Source: Alphaproteobacteria bacterium UBA2723 (GTDB lineage: Bacteria; Pseudomonadota; Alphaproteobacteria; RF32; CAG-239). From it: a stretch of DNA of 5,302 nucleotides. A model generated the notes under the pieces. It made no database searches. It was not told where the DNA came from and saw only the letters and a list, made by a program, of their open reading frames with translations. Below, one piece after another: positions 5,136-5,302 of this stretch. Position 1 is the first letter of the stretch; every line of letters starts with the position of its first letter. The position numbers and the translations under genes were made by a program. The stretch lies in the NCBI GenBank assembly GCA_002353835.1, contig DEKL01000040.1, positions 14,754 through 20,055 on the forward strand. Reading direction: 5' to 3'.

Positions 5136-5180
5136 TCGCAACAAATCTTATTATCAGGTGTTTATTTAAATCTATGTTTT

Positions 5181-5302
5181 ATGGCAAAAAAAAGAAAAAA
5201 GCAGATGGGGATTGTTGTCCTTGATGCGTATGAAAGACGTATGCAAAGATGTCTGAGAATTTACGATCTGTCTCAAAAAATTTGGGTCGTACTGGTAATC
5301 AC
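5181..5302 (+). CDS. Start of an unrecognised protein gene (partial, 3' end outside window)
   Basis: The frame from ATG 5181 stays open to the window end, giving 40 complete codons. The product begins MAKKRKKQMGIVVLDAYERR, continues with a basic amphipathic stretch (MQRCLRIYDLSQ) and enters a hydrophobic run (KIWVVLVI) that may start a membrane segment. I do not recognise the family from this fragment. Support comes from a good promoter at 5108-5135 in the right place and from the highly basic N-terminus. No good ribosome binding site is seen: CAGGTG (5155-5160) is 20 bases upstream. An A8-G-A6 tract at codons 2-7 is a possible slippage site. A competing ATG at 5174 opens a different frame that stops after 16 codons. 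Confidence 0.45.
   Translation, partial: MAKKRKKQMGIVVLDAYERRMQRCLRIYDLSQKIWVVLVI

Noticed and set aside
4943..5224. 93-codon plus-strand frame overlapping the small gene
   Set aside because: It runs through the strong terminator and the promoter at 5108-5135, has no Shine-Dalgarno, and overlaps the better-supported frame at 4864.
5174..5224. 16-codon ATG frame just before the 5181 start
   Set aside because: Very short and without a ribosome binding site; kept only as a note on the slippage tract.

Overview
The window reads as a compact bacterial chromosome segment of moderate to low GC. It most likely comes from an alphaproteobacterium. The support is an AsmA-like C-terminal fragment typical of that class's long AsmA/DUF3971 proteins, and a UvrA whose first zinc knuckle reads CPVS rather than CPxC, a variant I recall from alphaproteobacterial UvrA. 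Genus cannot be read from the sequence.

Layout. Positions 1-216 are the 3' end of an AsmA-like envelope protein gene. Two bases later comes a small HAD-fold gene (219-695) that is translationally coupled to it. A minus-strand DUF805 membrane protein gene (687-1463) with a histone-H1-like Lys/Ala/Pro tail converges on it and overlaps by 9 bp. A 136-bp divergent region then leads to uvrA (1600-4419), the damage-recognition ATPase of nucleotide excision repair. Its start is better placed at ATG 1600 than at TTG 1591.

The rest (4420-5302) looks different: AT-rich and dense in repeats and dyads. An approximately 131-bp imperfect palindrome (4402-4532) starts inside the last codons of uvrA and supplies its stop codon. 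Its right end runs into a 23-bp motif repeated 55 bp further on. Next come three TGTAA repeats phased at exactly 10 bp, a perfect TTGACA box, a leader able to fold into a branched RNA with a C(UUCG)G tetraloop hairpin, and a 63-codon gene for a small one-TM protein with no ribosome binding site. A strong intrinsic terminator follows, then immediately a strong promoter and the start of a further gene (5181 to the window end) that I do not recognise.

The known genes are envelope maintenance (AsmA-like, DUF805), a putative phosphatase and DNA repair. They do not form one pathway. The unexplained part is the tail after uvrA, which looks like an accessory or repeat-invaded segment.
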